Part shown: piece by piece, positions 7,625 to 17,190 of the stretch
Layout: the number at the start of each line of letters is the position of its first letter
Numbering within the stretch: position 1 is the stretch's first letter
DNA from: Lachnospiraceae bacterium A4
GTDB taxonomy: Bacteria; Bacillota; Clostridia; Lachnospirales; Lachnospiraceae
Direction of reading: 5' to 3'
Assembly: GCA_000403215.2 (NCBI GenBank)
Contig: KE159535.1
Span: 30,457 to 85,667, forward strand
DNA length: 55,211 bases
Made by a program: the position numbers and the translations under genes
Notes under the pieces: generated by a model
Told to the model about the DNA's origin: nothing
Seen by the model: the letters and a program-made list of their open reading frames with translations, nothing else
Databases searched by the model: none

Positions 7625-8608
7625 ATGGCAGTTTTCAGAGTGGAACGAGACAAGGGCTACACTGTTATGAGCAACCACCACCTACGCAACAAGGAGCTAT
7701 CCCTAAAAGCAAAAGGGCTGTTGTCGCAAATGCTGTCACTCCCCGAAGATTGGGACTACACCTTGAAAGGCTTATCCCTTATCAACCGGGAGAAGATAGA
7801 CGCTATCCGCGAAGCCATTAAGGAGCTTGAACGCGCCGGGTATATCGTCCGGTCAAGGGAGCGCGACGAGAAAGGACGCTTGCGGGGCGCGGACTATGTG
7901 ATATTCGAGCAGCCACAGCCGCCTACGCCGGATTTACCTACATTGGAAAATCCAACATTGGATAATCCAACGCAGGAAAAACCTACATTGGAAAAACCTA
8001 CGTTGGAAAATCCAACGCAATTAAATAAAGATATACAAAGAACTGACTTACCAAAAAAAGAAAAATCAAATACGGATTTATCAAGTACCCATTCCATTCC
8101 TATCCTTTCCCCTAACCCCTCTCCTTGCGGGGAAGCGGCTGCGCCGCCGGAACGGAAAGGAACGGAAGCGACAGCACAGAGCGCAGTTGATATATACCGG
8201 GAAATCATCAAGGACAATATCGACTACGACATTCTCAAACAGGACATGAAGTTTGACAGTGACAGGCTTGACGAGATTGTAGACCTCATGCTTGAAACCG
8301 TATGCACCGCCAGAAAGCGGGTACGGATTGCGGGGGACGACTACCCGGCAGAGCTTGTGAAATCTAAGTTTATGAAACTGGACGGCGAGCATATCCGCTT
8401 TGTGCTTGACTGTATGCGGGAGAACACAACGAAAATCCGCAACATCAAGCAATATCTGAAAGCAGCCCTTTTCAACGCCCCGTCCACTATCGGCAATTAT
8501 TACACTTCCCTTGTCGCCCATGACATGGCAAGCGGCGCACTGTCACCGAAAAAGCCGCAGTACGGCGACCCGGACTATTATTCATGCAACGAGGGCGAAA
8601 GCCTGTAA
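7625..8608 (+). CDS. HTH and DUF6017 domain protein, putative replication initiator of the ICE
   Basis: The protein is 327 residues, start ATG with AAAGGAG upstream. Residues 1-97 (FRVERDKGYTVMSNHHLRNK ... GYIVRSRERDEKGRLRGADY) form a winged-helix HTH of the kind found at the front of replication or regulatory proteins of Tn1549-type elements. A linker of near-repeats follows (PTLENPTLDNPTQ, EKPTLEKPTLENPTQ), then a Ser/Pro-rich stretch. A C-terminal DUF6017-like domain (VDIYREIIKDNIDYDIL to the end) closes it. It opens the left transfer operon: DUF5348, PcfB and VirD4 follow in the same direction with short gaps. The function as initiator is inferred from family and position. Confidence 0.75.
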   Translation: MAVFRVERDKGYTVMSNHHLRNKELSLKAKGLLSQMLSLPEDWDYTLKGLSLINREKIDAIREAIKELERAGYIVRSRERDEKGRLRGADYVIFEQPQPPTPDLPTLENPTLDNPTQEKPTLEKPTLENPTQLNKDIQRTDLPKKEKSNTDLSSTHSIPILSPNPSPCGEAAAPPERKGTEATAQSAVDIYREIIKDNIDYDILKQDMKFDSDRLDEIVDLMLETVCTARKRVRIAGDDYPAELVKSKFMKLDGEHIRFVLDCMRENTTKIRNIKQYLKAALFNAPSTIGNYYTSLVAHDMASGALSPKKPQYGDPDYYSCNEGESL

Positions 8609-8639
8609 CCACCCACAACCACAAAAGGAGGATTTTATT

Positions 8640-8861
8640 ATGGCACAGAAAATGACAGGAGCATTGGTATTTGACGAGCGCACCGACCGTTACGACATCC
8701 GCTTTGACTTAAACAGCTACTACGGGGGCTTGCATTGCGGCGAGTGCTTTGACGTATTCGTGCGGGGCAAGTGGAAGCCGACCCGGATTGAGTACGGCGA
8801 CAACTGGTATCTTGTGGGTATCAGAGCCGAGGACTTGAACGGGCTGCGGGTGCGTATCTGA
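8640..8861 (+). CDS. DUF5348 family small protein
   Basis: This 73-residue protein starts at an ATG nine bases after AAAAGGAGG. It has the compact all-beta look of DUF5348 (GALVFDERTDRYDIRFDLNSYY ... WYLVGI). It sits between the HTH/DUF6017 gene and pcfB, its usual place in Tn1549-like elements. No catalytic motif is visible and the role in transfer is unknown. Confidence 0.75.
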   Translation: MAQKMTGALVFDERTDRYDIRFDLNSYYGGLHCGECFDVFVRGKWKPTRIEYGDNWYLVGIRAEDLNGLRVRI

Positions 8862-8902
8862 CCGCCGCCCCATAAAGAAACGCGAAAGGAGGACGCGACA
8901 AA

Positions 8903-9379
8903 TTGCAGGACGAAGTAAACGAAAAGACCATAGCCCTTTACATCAAGACCGGGAAGCTGACCGCGCAGACGCTCCAAAAGGCAATGAAAGCCATACTGTC
9001 AAAGGGCAAAAAGCAGCTTGCAAAACCGCCACAGGGCAAGCAGAGCTTAAAGCAGCTTATGAAGCAGAACGCGGGCGTTTCCAACATTGAGATTACCGAG
9101 GGCAATATCAAAGCCTTTGAGAGTACGGCGAAAAAGTACGGTATCGACTTTGCGCTGAAAAAGGACGCGACGGAAAGCCCGCCCCGCTATCTGGTTTTCT
9201 TCAAGGGGCGGGACGCGGACGTGCTGACCGCCGCCTTTAAGGAATTTTCCGCAAAAAAGCTGACACAGGAGAAAAAGCCCTCAATCCGAAAGCTGCTCTC
9301 TACCCTCAAAGAAGCTGCACAGGGCAAGAACGCGGAACGGGCAAAGGTCAAGAACAAAGACAGGGAGGTATCGCTATGA
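8903..9379 (+). CDS. PcfB family protein (DUF3801), coupling-protein partner
   Basis: The protein is 158 residues, started by a TTG at 8903 that has AAAGGAGG at 8885-8892. It contains VNEKTIALYIKTGKLTAQ and SNIEITEGNIKAFESTAKKYGIDF, typical of the PcfB/DUF3801 family, and a basic C-terminal tail. Family knowledge: PcfB accompanies the VirD4-type coupling protein PcfC of Gram-positive conjugative elements and helps bring the relaxase-DNA complex to the secretion channel. The stop codon overlaps the start of virD4 by four bases (ATGA), so the two are translationally coupled. Confidence 0.8.
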   Translation: MQDEVNEKTIALYIKTGKLTAQTLQKAMKAILSKGKKQLAKPPQGKQSLKQLMKQNAGVSNIEITEGNIKAFESTAKKYGIDFALKKDATESPPRYLVFFKGRDADVLTAAFKEFSAKKLTQEKKPSIRKLLSTLKEAAQGKNAERAKVKNKDREVSL

Positions 9380-10399
9380 AGCCGGAAATCAAGAAGCTGC
9401 TTATCTTAAATCTCCCGTATCTGCTCTTTGTCTGGCTCTTTGATAAAGTGGGCGCGGCTGTCCGGCTCTCCCCCGGCGCGGACGCGAGCGCAAAGCTGCT
9501 ACATCTTGGGGACGGTTTTACCGCCGCCTTTTCCAGTATCGCGCCGAGCTTCTACCCGGCAGACTTAGCTTTAGGCATTGCGGGGGCGGTCATTGTCCGG
9601 CTGATTATCTACACCAAAGGCAAGAACGCGAAGAAATACCGCCGCGGGACAGAATACGGTTCGGCGCGTTGGGGCGGGGCTGACGACATAAAGCCGTACA
9701 CCGACCCGGTATTTGAGAACAATATCCCCCTAACGCAGACGGAACGGCTTACCATGAACAGCCGCCCGAAGCAGCCGAAATACGCAAGAAACAAAAATAT
9801 CCTTGTAATCGGCGGTTCCGGCAGCGGCAAGACCCGGTTCTTTGTGAAACCGTCGCTCATGCAATGTACGTCAAAGGATTTTCCAACGTCGTATATCGTC
9901 ACTGACCCGAAAGGAACACTGATTTTGGAAACCGGGAAAATGTTACAGCGGTACAAATACCGTATCAAAGTGCTAAATACGATTAACTTCAAAAAATCCA
10001 TGAAATACAATCCCTTTGCCTATCTGCGGAGCGAAAAGGACATTTTGAAGTTAGTCAATACCATTATCGCCAACACCAAAGGCGACGGGGAAAAATCCGG
10101 CGAGGATTTCTGGGTGAAAGCGGAAAAGCTCTACTACACCGCGCTAATCGGCTATATCTGGTATGAAGCCCCGGAGGACGAGAAGAACTTCACGACGCTG
10201 CTTGAAATGATAAATGCGTCGGAAGCCCGCGAGGACGACGAGGACTTCCAGAACCCGGTTGACCTCATGTTTGAACGTCTGGAAGAAAAAGACCCGGAAC
10301 ATTTTGCAGTCAAGCAGTACAAAAAATACAAACTTGCGGCGGGCAAGACCGCAAAAAGCATACTTATCTCATGCGGCGCGAGGTTAGCCCCATTCGACA
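9376..10399 (+). CDS. VirD4/PcfC-type conjugal coupling ATPase, exon 1 of 3
   Basis: This exon encodes residues 1-341 and the first base of codon 342. It has two N-terminal hydrophobic segments (about residues 8-26 and 62-80) anchoring the protein in the membrane. A Walker A motif GGSGSGKT lies at about residues 146-153, and the conserved KYNPFAYL stretch follows. Coding sequence stops making sense after APFDs at a group II intron starting GTGCA at 10400. Splicing to 13191 restores APF-D-I-KELRELMETDE. With exons 2 and 3 the product is 602 residues, the usual length for VirD4 of Tn1549-like elements. The role is to pump the relaxase-bound strand into the type IV channel, which this element no longer encodes. 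Confidence 0.9.
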
Positions 10400-13190
10400 G
10401 TGCAGCGACACGTTGTCGCATATAAACTCTGCGTGGGATTTTCCTGCAAAGAGGTAAAAGTGACGGAAAGGCTATAGCCTTTCTAACTGATATTCCGAGA
10501 AGTGGAATGACGGGGTAACGCCCTGAAACGCTTCCCTTGATACTGCGTTGGAAGAAACGGGACGTATTTCCCGCGACTGACACAGCACGCTGAAGTCGGC
10601 TGTCTGCACCCGCGACTGTCCCCTTTGGGGGATAAAGCAAAGCCGAGCCAGAGGTGGCCGGGGGTGTTAGGCCGGAGGTCTATAAAGTACCTATGTCCAG
10701 AATGCGGCTGACTACCGCTGACAAAAGCCCGAATGTACAGGTCTATAACGGGATATGGCAGAAATGCCATAGCCGTGAAAACGGCGTATGTGGGGTAAAG
10801 TAAGATTTGTCGATATGAAATTCCCTATGGTGTTACAGGCACCATCAGGCATACAGGCCTAAAGGGCAGGGTTAAGGGTATTATGCAAAGATAGGAATAT
10901 CGGAACGTGGAAAGCCCCGGATGTGGAGTGGATACGCATGATGAAGCAATGGGCGGGAAAATCGTGCCGCCTTTTATGGGAGGTGCGGTATAACCGTTCT
11001 TAATCCGGGAGGAAAGAGCAGCCATGCTACCTGTGAAGCCGTGAACAAAGTAAGCGGTGGAGGGACGGGCTGTAGTCAGGAACAGAAACAAAATCATATT
11101 CAATAAACACGCATAGGTTCGAGTAGGACTAAGAAAGGCGAAAATCCAAACGAAAGTGAGGACAAGTAACCGACTATGGCAACAGGAAAGGCACAAAAGA
11201 AAGATAAGTTAAGGCACGCCGAGTATTATGACTTTCAGGAAATTCAAGATAAGCTGTACGCCGACAGCAGTAAGGGTAAAGTTTTCAAACATCTGGTTGA
11301 AATCATTGCATTGCCCGAAAATATACGGCTGGCATACCGCAACATCAAGAAAAATCATGGGAGCATGACACCCGGCACAGATGGAAAAACAATTACAGAA
11401 TTAGCAACACTCTCTGATGAACAGCTAATTTCTTCCGTACAGCACAAGTTAGACTGGTACGTTCCGCAAAGTGTCCGGCGGGTAGAGATTCCGAAAGGAA
11501 ATGACCCAACAAAGAAACGCCCGCTTGGAATACCGACAATTATGGACAGGCTGATACAACAGTGCGTATTGCAGGTCATGGAGCCGATATGTGAGGCTAA
11601 ATTCCACGACCATAGCTATGGATTCCGCCCTAACAGGAACCAACAGCACGCAATCGCTCAGGTTCATAAGGATATGCAGAGAAGCAATCTCCACTATGTC
11701 GTAGATATAGACATCAAGGGGTTCTTCGACAACGTGAACCACGGAAAACTGCTGAAACAGCTCTGGACAATGGGAATCCATGACAAAAAGCTGCTCTGTA
11801 TCCTATCCGCTATGTTAAAAGCGGAGGTGGCCGGGATTGGATTCCCGGAAGTCGGGACGCCGCAGGGCGGTATTATCTCGCCCCTGCTCTCCAATGTAGT
11901 TCTGAATGAATTAGATTGGTGGCTTGCGAGTCAATGGGAAGAAATACCGACAGAGTTCCCGTATAAGGAAACAGTCAATCCGAATGGAAGCGTGAGTAAA
12001 AGCCATAAGTTTTCCGCACTGCGGAGGACAAAACTGAAAGAAGTTACCTGCGTCCGATATGCTGATGATTTTAAGATATTTACAAACAGCTATCAAAATG
12101 CAGTGAAGCTATTCCACGCAACCAAAAGCTGGCTCCATGAAAGGCTCGCTCTTGAAATCAGCCCTGAAAAATCGAAGGTGATTAACCTGAAAGAGCAGTA
12201 TTCAGAGTTTCTCGGTTTCAAGCTAAAGGTTATCCCCCGTGGGAAACGGAGCGACGGACGCACCAAATATGTAGTGGAGAGCCATATCAGAGAGAAATCT
12301 ATCGCGAAAATAAAACCAAACTTAAAACGGCTGATTTACGACATTGAGTTCCCGTCACAAGGCAAGCGTACTGAATATCAGGCGATTTGCCGCTACAACG
12401 TTTATGTAATGGGAATCCATGACTACTATCAATTAGCCACAAAGGTCTGCGACGACCTTACGCCATTCGCCTTATCTGTCCACAAGAGCCTGCGGGCAAG
12501 ACTGAAAGAACGGGTTAAAACTGCAAAACAGGTCAGGAAAAGGAAACTTCCGTGTGAAGTCCCAAAAGTTATCAGGGAACGGTATGGGAAGAGCAAACAG
12601 CTCCGATATTTAGCCGGACACGCAGTTGTCCCGGTAGGTTACATACGGCACAAGCCCCCAAAGTCCATGAACCGCAAAATCAATTCTTATACGCCCGAGG
12701 GCAGAGCCGAAATCCATAAGAATCTGGACAGAATCGATATGACGGTTCTTCATTACCTGATGAGGAACCCGGTTCTATACCGTACTATCGAATACAACGA
12801 TAACAGGCTTTCACTATATTCGGCCCAAATGGGAAAATGTGCCGTATCTGGCAAAGTGCTTTCTATTGGCGATATTCATTGCCATCACAAAGTGCCACGG
12901 TATTTAGGCGGCAAGGACAACTATCAAAATCTGGTGTTGGTATGTGAAGATGTACATCATCTGATTCATGCCACAAACCCTGATATTATCAGAAAGTATA
13001 TGGAAATCCTAGGCCTTGACCAAAAGCAGAAAGAAAAACTCAATAAGTTAAGAAGCCTTGTCCACGTTGAGAGTTATTGAGATGAAATAAAATCTGTTCC
13101 TGATGGCAAGCCGGGTGAGCTGAAAGGTTCACGCCCGGTTTAGGGCGGGGGAAAATCCGGAGATAACATCAAAGGATTACCTATCGCTAT
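10400..13190 (+). mobile_element. Group II intron 1 in virD4
   Basis: The intron is 2791 bp. It starts GTGCAGCGACACG, close to the GUGYG consensus, and ends ACCTATCGCTAT. The ends are fixed by the exact restoration of the VirD4 frame and agree with the end of intron 3 (ACCTATCGCAAT). Domains I-III occupy about 10400-11175 with no real ORF. Domain IV holds the RT/maturase gene. Domain V is at about 13106-13140 (CCGGGTGAGC-TGAA-AGGTTCACGCCCGG), and domain VI follows. The first 757 bp are identical to the intron at 53812, which occupies the same site in another VirD4 fragment. Confidence 0.92.
11176..13080 (+). CDS. ltrA: Group II intron reverse transcriptase/maturase with HNH endonuclease (intron 1)
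   Basis: The protein is 634 residues. RT blocks run from GTDGKTITE (around residue 67) through PLGIPTIMDRLIQQ, SYGFRPNRNQQHAI and VDIDIKGFFDNVNH to GTPQGGIISPLLSN, with the catalytic YADD at 295-298. A maturase X domain follows (around 370-460, IHDYYQLATKV). The C-terminus has an HNH nuclease: a CAVSG pair and CHHKVPRYLGGKDNYQNLVLVCEDVHHLIH. It promotes splicing of its own intron and retrohoming by target-primed reverse transcription. It appears intact and is the best candidate for an active intron protein here. It is about 10% diverged from the truncated copy at 54588. Confidence 0.93.
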   Translation: MATGKAQKKDKLRHAEYYDFQEIQDKLYADSSKGKVFKHLVEIIALPENIRLAYRNIKKNHGSMTPGTDGKTITELATLSDEQLISSVQHKLDWYVPQSVRRVEIPKGNDPTKKRPLGIPTIMDRLIQQCVLQVMEPICEAKFHDHSYGFRPNRNQQHAIAQVHKDMQRSNLHYVVDIDIKGFFDNVNHGKLLKQLWTMGIHDKKLLCILSAMLKAEVAGIGFPEVGTPQGGIISPLLSNVVLNELDWWLASQWEEIPTEFPYKETVNPNGSVSKSHKFSALRRTKLKEVTCVRYADDFKIFTNSYQNAVKLFHATKSWLHERLALEISPEKSKVINLKEQYSEFLGFKLKVIPRGKRSDGRTKYVVESHIREKSIAKIKPNLKRLIYDIEFPSQGKRTEYQAICRYNVYVMGIHDYYQLATKVCDDLTPFALSVHKSLRARLKERVKTAKQVRKRKLPCEVPKVIRERYGKSKQLRYLAGHAVVPVGYIRHKPPKSMNRKINSYTPEGRAEIHKNLDRIDMTVLHYLMRNPVLYRTIEYNDNRLSLYSAQMGKCAVSGKVLSIGDIHCHHKVPRYLGGKDNYQNLVLVCEDVHHLIHATNPDIIRKYMEILGLDQKQKEKLNKLRSLVHVESY

Positions 13191-13414
13191 TTAAGGAACT
13201 GCGGGAGCTTATGGAAACCGACGAAATGGAGCTTGACACCATAGGCGACAGAAAGACCGCCCTTTTCGTGATTATCAGCGACACCGACGACACTTTTAAC
13301 TTTGTCGTGAGTATTCTCTACACACAGTTATTCAACCTTTTATGCGACAAGGCAGATGATGAATACGGCGGGCGGCTTCCCGTCCATGTTAGGTGCTTAC
13401 TTGATGAATTTGCG
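13191..13414 (+). CDS. VirD4 coupling ATPase, exon 2 of 3
   Basis: These 224 nt encode IKELRELMETDEMELDTIGD ... RKTALFVIISDTDDTFNFVV ... LPVHVRCLLDEFA. The last residues are the Walker B motif (hydrophobic stretch followed by DEFA). Lengths of exons 1 and 2 add to a whole number of codons (1248 nt). The exon is bounded by intron 1 on the left and by intron 2, which starts GTGCGC immediately after the DEFA codons. On its own it would read on into the intron for a few codons, which is not real coding. Confidence 0.9.
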
Positions 13415-14021
13415 GTGCGCTCGTAAGCGGAACCCATTTGTTCCGCGCGGGCTTGTTTGTAATCTATCTTTAGCAAGATAGTAGGTTCAATGTGAGGGCT
13501 TCATTTGAAGCCTAATTCCTATCATCAACCGACTTATCCGAAAGGGAAACCCGACGGGGAGTATAGCATGTCGGCAACGGTGCTATTCAGCCAGTTATCA
13601 GGCTGTGAACGGGCATCAAGATGAAATGTCATGTATGAGGTTAAACAGCTACACTGCTTAAATGACAGCCAGAGGGGCTTTATCGTCAGCACTGACGGAA
13701 GATAGCTATTATACGTCAGGCAGTGCAGGGTGTACGCGGAGTTTGCGAACTGCGTCTACACATCACATTCCGCACTGGCCAGCCGCAATAAGCGGAAAAC
13801 GGCGAACGTCATAGCCGACAACATGACACGCTTGTACAGACAAGCCTAAACGAGGATAGCCTAAACAGGAACGCTTACCATTTTAAGCTATGGCATACAG
13901 TGTCTGAATATCCTGCATGGCTACGGAGTCTCCATAGTAGTCCGAGGCGGTAATACCGTTCACATGGCGAAGGGAGACAGCTATACGACTGAAATAATTT
14001 AGGAAAGGTGTGTGAGACATC

Positions 14022-15515
14022 ATGAGAAGTCCAAAGATTATTTTGGAGAATCTACAGAAACACTCGAAAGAGGAAAACTACAAGTATGAGAGACTGTACA
14101 GGAATCTTTATAATGAGGATTTCTACTTGCAGGCTCTCCAAAACATCTACGCCAACAAGGGCGCAATGACACCCGGCATAGATGGGCTGACACTCGACGG
14201 TTATGGTAAAGAAAGAGTGGAGCGGATTATCCATGCGGTGAAAGACCACAGTTATCAGCCGAACCCTGTCCGCAGACAGTATATCAAAAAGAAAAATGGG
14301 AAAATGAGACCGCTTGGGATATCATCGTCAGACGACAAACTGGTGGAGGAAGTCATTAAGATGATTCTTGAAAGTATTTATGAACCGACATTCTCCAACT
14401 ATTCCCACGGCTTTAGACCCGGCAGAAGCTGCCATACGGCACTCTTACAGTTACAGCAGAACTTTACAGGTGTGAAATGGTTTGTGGAGGGAGATATAAA
14501 GTCGTATTTTGATACGATAGACCACCACAGCCTTATAAATATCCTGCGCAGGCGGATTAAAGATGAAGCCTTTATTGAGCTGATTTGGAAATTCCTCAAA
14601 GCAGGGTATATGGAGAACTGGGAATATAATGCTACGTTCAGCGGCATAGCCCAGGGTTCTGGCATCAGCCCAATCCTTGCAAACATCTACCTTAATGAGT
14701 TTGACCGATTTATGGAGGGCTACAAAAAGGGATTTGATAAAGGTACGGGCAGAAAAAGGAACAATGAGTATTCCAGAAAACAGTCATACCGCCAAAGGTG
14801 CAAAGCCAAAATCCGAAAAGAATGGGACGGCTACTCTGATACAGAAAAGCAGGAAGCGGTACGCCGACTGGCAGAGTTAAAGAGAGGGTTCCAGAAAATC
14901 CCTATGGGAGACCCAATGGACACAGGTTATAAGCGGATTCAATATGTACGGTATGCCGATGATTTTCTTATTGGCGTAATCGGAAGCAAAGAGGACGCTG
15001 AAAAGATAAAGTCCGATATTGGGAGGTTCTTTGAGGAAACGCTGAAACTGGAATTGTCTGTGGAAAAGACGCTCATCACGAACAGTGACGACAAAGCGAG
15101 GTTTCTCGGCTATGACGTTACGGTATGCAACGACAGTGCGCTGAAAAAAGCCAAAGGAAAAGGGACTGTTAAAGCCTACACCGGCAAAATCAAGCTGTAC
15201 CTGCCAAAAGAGAAATGGGTGGGGAAACTGTTAGGATACGGTGTGCTGAAAATCGTGTCAAGGGCAGGGGAAAAAGAAGTCTGGAAGCCGTTACAGCGGA
15301 ACGACTATATTTTTCTGCCAGTGCATGAAATGGTACGGAAGTACAATGCGCAGATTCGGGGGATTTACAATTACTACCGACTTGCGAGTAATGTCTCCGT
15401 ATTAAATAAGTTCCATTATGTCATGGAATACAGCCTATACAAGACCGTTGCGGCAAAATACCGTATCACGATGACAAAAGCAAAGCTCAAATATACCAAA
15501 AAACAAAGAATTTAA
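14022..15515 (+). CDS. ltrA: Group II intron reverse transcriptase/maturase (intron 2), frameshifted before its C-terminal domain
   Basis: The open frame is 497 residues. It has RT motifs GIDGLTLDGYG, RPLGISSSDDKLVEE, SHGFRPGRSCHTAL, VEGDIKSYFDTIDH, GIAQGSGISPILAN and the active-site YADD in VRYADDFLIGV. The maturase X domain follows (IRGIYNYYRLASN). At 15500-15515 the frame ends at KKQRI. Removing one A from the run of six at about 15501-15506 would make it continue as TKNKEFKVPYKTQKGTKYAV, which is the frame at 15517-15834. The frameshift separates the RT and maturase from the C-terminal zinc domain. RT and maturase activities could survive. Confidence 0.88.
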   Translation: MRSPKIILENLQKHSKEENYKYERLYRNLYNEDFYLQALQNIYANKGAMTPGIDGLTLDGYGKERVERIIHAVKDHSYQPNPVRRQYIKKKNGKMRPLGISSSDDKLVEEVIKMILESIYEPTFSNYSHGFRPGRSCHTALLQLQQNFTGVKWFVEGDIKSYFDTIDHHSLINILRRRIKDEAFIELIWKFLKAGYMENWEYNATFSGIAQGSGISPILANIYLNEFDRFMEGYKKGFDKGTGRKRNNEYSRKQSYRQRCKAKIRKEWDGYSDTEKQEAVRRLAELKRGFQKIPMGDPMDTGYKRIQYVRYADDFLIGVIGSKEDAEKIKSDIGRFFEETLKLELSVEKTLITNSDDKARFLGYDVTVCNDSALKKAKGKGTVKAYTGKIKLYLPKEKWVGKLLGYGVLKIVSRAGEKEVWKPLQRNDYIFLPVHEMVRKYNAQIRGIYNYYRLASNVSVLNKFHYVMEYSLYKTVAAKYRITMTKAKLKYTKKQRI

Positions 15516-15516
15516 A

Positions 15517-15834
15517 GTGCCGTACAAAACACAGAAAGGTACAAAGTATGCAGTCCTCTACAATGAGGGATTCCGCAGGGTGAAATATGCCCTTGGAAGT
15601 TATGCAGACATCATACCCGAATATGAGCAGATGAACAAGCCCAAAGAACTGTTTTTCAGATATAAGGCGAATGTCTGCGAAATGTGTGGCGCATATGTGC
15701 CAGCGGTTAAGGTATATCAGGTAAAAAGTATGAGCGACCTTGATGTTAATACGGAATGGGGAGCGATTATGAACAAGAAGAAAAGAAAAACGCTTGTAGT
15801 GTGTGGAGACTGCTATGACAGAATCCATAAATAA
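15517..15834 (+). pseudogene. Detached C-terminal HNH-like domain of the intron 2 protein
   Basis: This 105-codon frame begins at a GTG but is the natural continuation of the intron 2 RT after a +1 shift. It has two cysteine pairs (CEMCG and CGDCYDRIH) spaced as in the HNH domains of group II intron proteins. The usual catalytic His-His between them is Tyr-Gln here (VYQVKSMSDL). The domain may therefore not cut DNA even if restored. Independent translation from the GTG cannot be excluded, but no good ribosome-binding site precedes it. Confidence 0.75.
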
Positions 15835-15950
15835 ATGTAGAGGATGTATAGTGGGGAGCCGTATACATCGAGAGGTGTACGTGCGGTTCCGGGGCGAGGG
15901 TTCGGAAACCTGCTGTCGTGAGACAGTAAGGCGCCGGATTCTTAGCCTAC

Positions 15951-16511
15951 AATATCGGGCAAATCCCCAAATTCGAGAAGCTAATCGCAACCATACGGAG
16001 CCGGGAAATCTCCGCGTCAATCATCTTGCAAAGCCAGTCACAGCTAAAGGCAATCTACAAGGACAACGCCGATACCATAGTCGGCAACTGCGACACCACG
16101 CTTTTCTTGGGCGGCAAGGAAAAAACGACGCTCAAAGAAATATCGGAGATTTTAGGCAAGGAAACGATAGACAGCTTCAACACTTCCGAAACAAGGGGGC
16201 GGGAGCTTTCGCATGGGCTGAACTATCAGAAATTGGGAAAGCAGCTTATGACGGAAGATGAAATCGCGGTCATGGACGGAGGGAAATGTATCTTGCAGCT
16301 ACGCGGGGTACGCCCGTTCTTTTCGGACAAATTCGACATAACGAAGCACCCGAAATACAAGTACCTGTCCGACGCAGACCCGAAGAACGCCTTTGACATG
16401 GAAAAACACCTTAAACGCCGCCCCGCCATTGTCAAGCCCGATGAAGTCTTTGACTATTACGAGATTGACGCAGCAGACTTACAGGAGGACGCAGACCATG
16501 AGGAAACGTAG
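15951..16511 (+). CDS. VirD4 coupling ATPase, exon 3 of 3
   Basis: The 187 codons from NIGQIPKFEKLIATIRSREIS to the TAG at 16509 include SIILQSQSQLKAIYKDNADTIVGNC and LFLGGKEKTTLKEISEILGKET, the conserved C-terminal NTPase region of VirD4/TraG proteins, and an acidic tail (DLQEDADHEET). Read without splicing, the exon has no start and is useless, so VirD4 production depends on two splicing events. The next small gene overlaps the stop by 14 bases. Confidence 0.9.
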   Translation, partial: NIGQIPKFEKLIATIRSREISASIILQSQSQLKAIYKDNADTIVGNCDTTLFLGGKEKTTLKEISEILGKETIDSFNTSETRGRELSHGLNYQKLGKQLMTEDEIAVMDGGKCILQLRGVRPFFSDKFDITKHPKYKYLSDADPKNAFDMEKHLKRRPAIVKPDEVFDYYEIDAADLQEDADHEET

Positions 16512-16668
16512 CGCAGAGGAAAAACAAAAGCAGCTTGAACGGTTTTTAATGAATGTTGCGGAAGCCGCAGACGCTGCATTATGGGAGTATTGGCGGGAAA
16601 AGGAAGCGGAACACCGCCGTTTTGCAACGGAGTATGTCACGCGCCGGGGGCTTATCCCGCAACAGTGA
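16498..16668 (+). CDS. Small charged ICE protein of unknown function
   Basis: This 56-residue protein starts at an ATG overlapping the end of virD4, with an AGGAGG at 16484-16489. It is highly charged and probably helical (RSAEEKQKQLERFLMNVAEAAD ... EYWREKEAEHRRF). The overlap argues for translation coupled to VirD4. I do not recognise a domain. Confidence 0.65.
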   Translation: MRKRSAEEKQKQLERFLMNVAEAADAALWEYWREKEAEHRRFATEYVTRRGLIPQQ

Positions 16669-17075
16669 CAGCATGGCAGACCGCCGGGGGACAGGGGAAG
16701 CTACACTTCCCCTACGCTGCCTTGCGGCTGCTACCCCTTTGTGAACTTGCGGGAAGCGAACACCTTGCTACGCAAGCTATTCACTTCCCGCAAGTCTGAA
16801 AAAAACGTCCGGCAGCACAGCGGGACACAGAAAGGAGCGATTGAAGCAATCACATCTATCCATACCGGCTACATGATACGCGCCCCCACTTTCCGGCGCA
16901 GTACACAGCGGCAGGAGCCGCACCCCTTACAACTGAATACCGCCGCGCCGCAGAACTTACGCAGCGCGGGGACAGCCGCCTTTACCAGAGGGCGGTTTTT
17001 TTGTGCGGCGGCATATGCTGACCGCCTTTTGTCCGCTTGCCGGACAGCCGCAGACGCGGCAGAAAGGATATATTT
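16669..17075. other. Structured non-coding spacer between the virD4 operon and maff2
   Basis: No convincing gene is present. ACTTGCGGGAAG (16745-16756) and CTTCCCGCAAGT (16784-16795) form a perfect 12-bp inverted repeat with CTTGC-tac-GCAAG nested inside. A further short hairpin (GGGGAAG / CTTCCCC) lies near 16693-16711. The maff2 ribosome-binding site (AGAAAGGA) closes the region. Confidence 0.5.
16976..17002 (+). terminator. Rho-independent terminator upstream of maff2
   Basis: CCGCC-tttaccagag-GGCGG is followed by a run of seven T. It ends transcripts from the VirD4 operon and leaves maff2 to its own promoter or to readthrough. Confidence 0.7.
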
Positions 17076-17190
17076 ATGGCATTTTTCAATAGCGCAGTAG
17101 ACGTTTTGCAGACCCTTGTTGTAGCACTTGGAGCAGGGCTTGGTATCTGGGGCGTAATCAATCTGATGGAGGGCTACGGCAACGACAATC

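Larger units (their letters stand above)
13415..15950 (+). mobile_element. Group II intron 2 in virD4, inserted right after the Walker B motif
   Basis: The intron is 2536 bp. It starts GTGCGCTCG and ends TTAGCCTAC, with ends fixed by restoration of DEFA-NIGQIPKFEKL. It is a different lineage from introns 1, 3 and 4: its RT lacks their C-terminal architecture and its domain V (15856-15889, GAGCCGTATACATC-GAGA-GGTGTACGTGCGG) is distinct. About 600 bp of ribozyme precede the ORF, with no other gene in them. Confidence 0.9.

Noticed and set aside
10483-11196. Minus-strand frames of 95-162 codons in the intron 1 leader, repeated at 53895-54515
   Set aside because: The DNA is the folded ribozyme (domains I-III). 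The frames are preserved because the two introns are identical there, not because they code.
15500-15516. Programmed frameshifting in the intron 2 protein at a run of A followed by C
   Set aside because: In the RT frame the bases read ACC AAA AAA CAA, which is not the phase of the X-XXY-YYZ heptamer, and the downstream domain is in the +1 frame. An inserted A explains it more simply.
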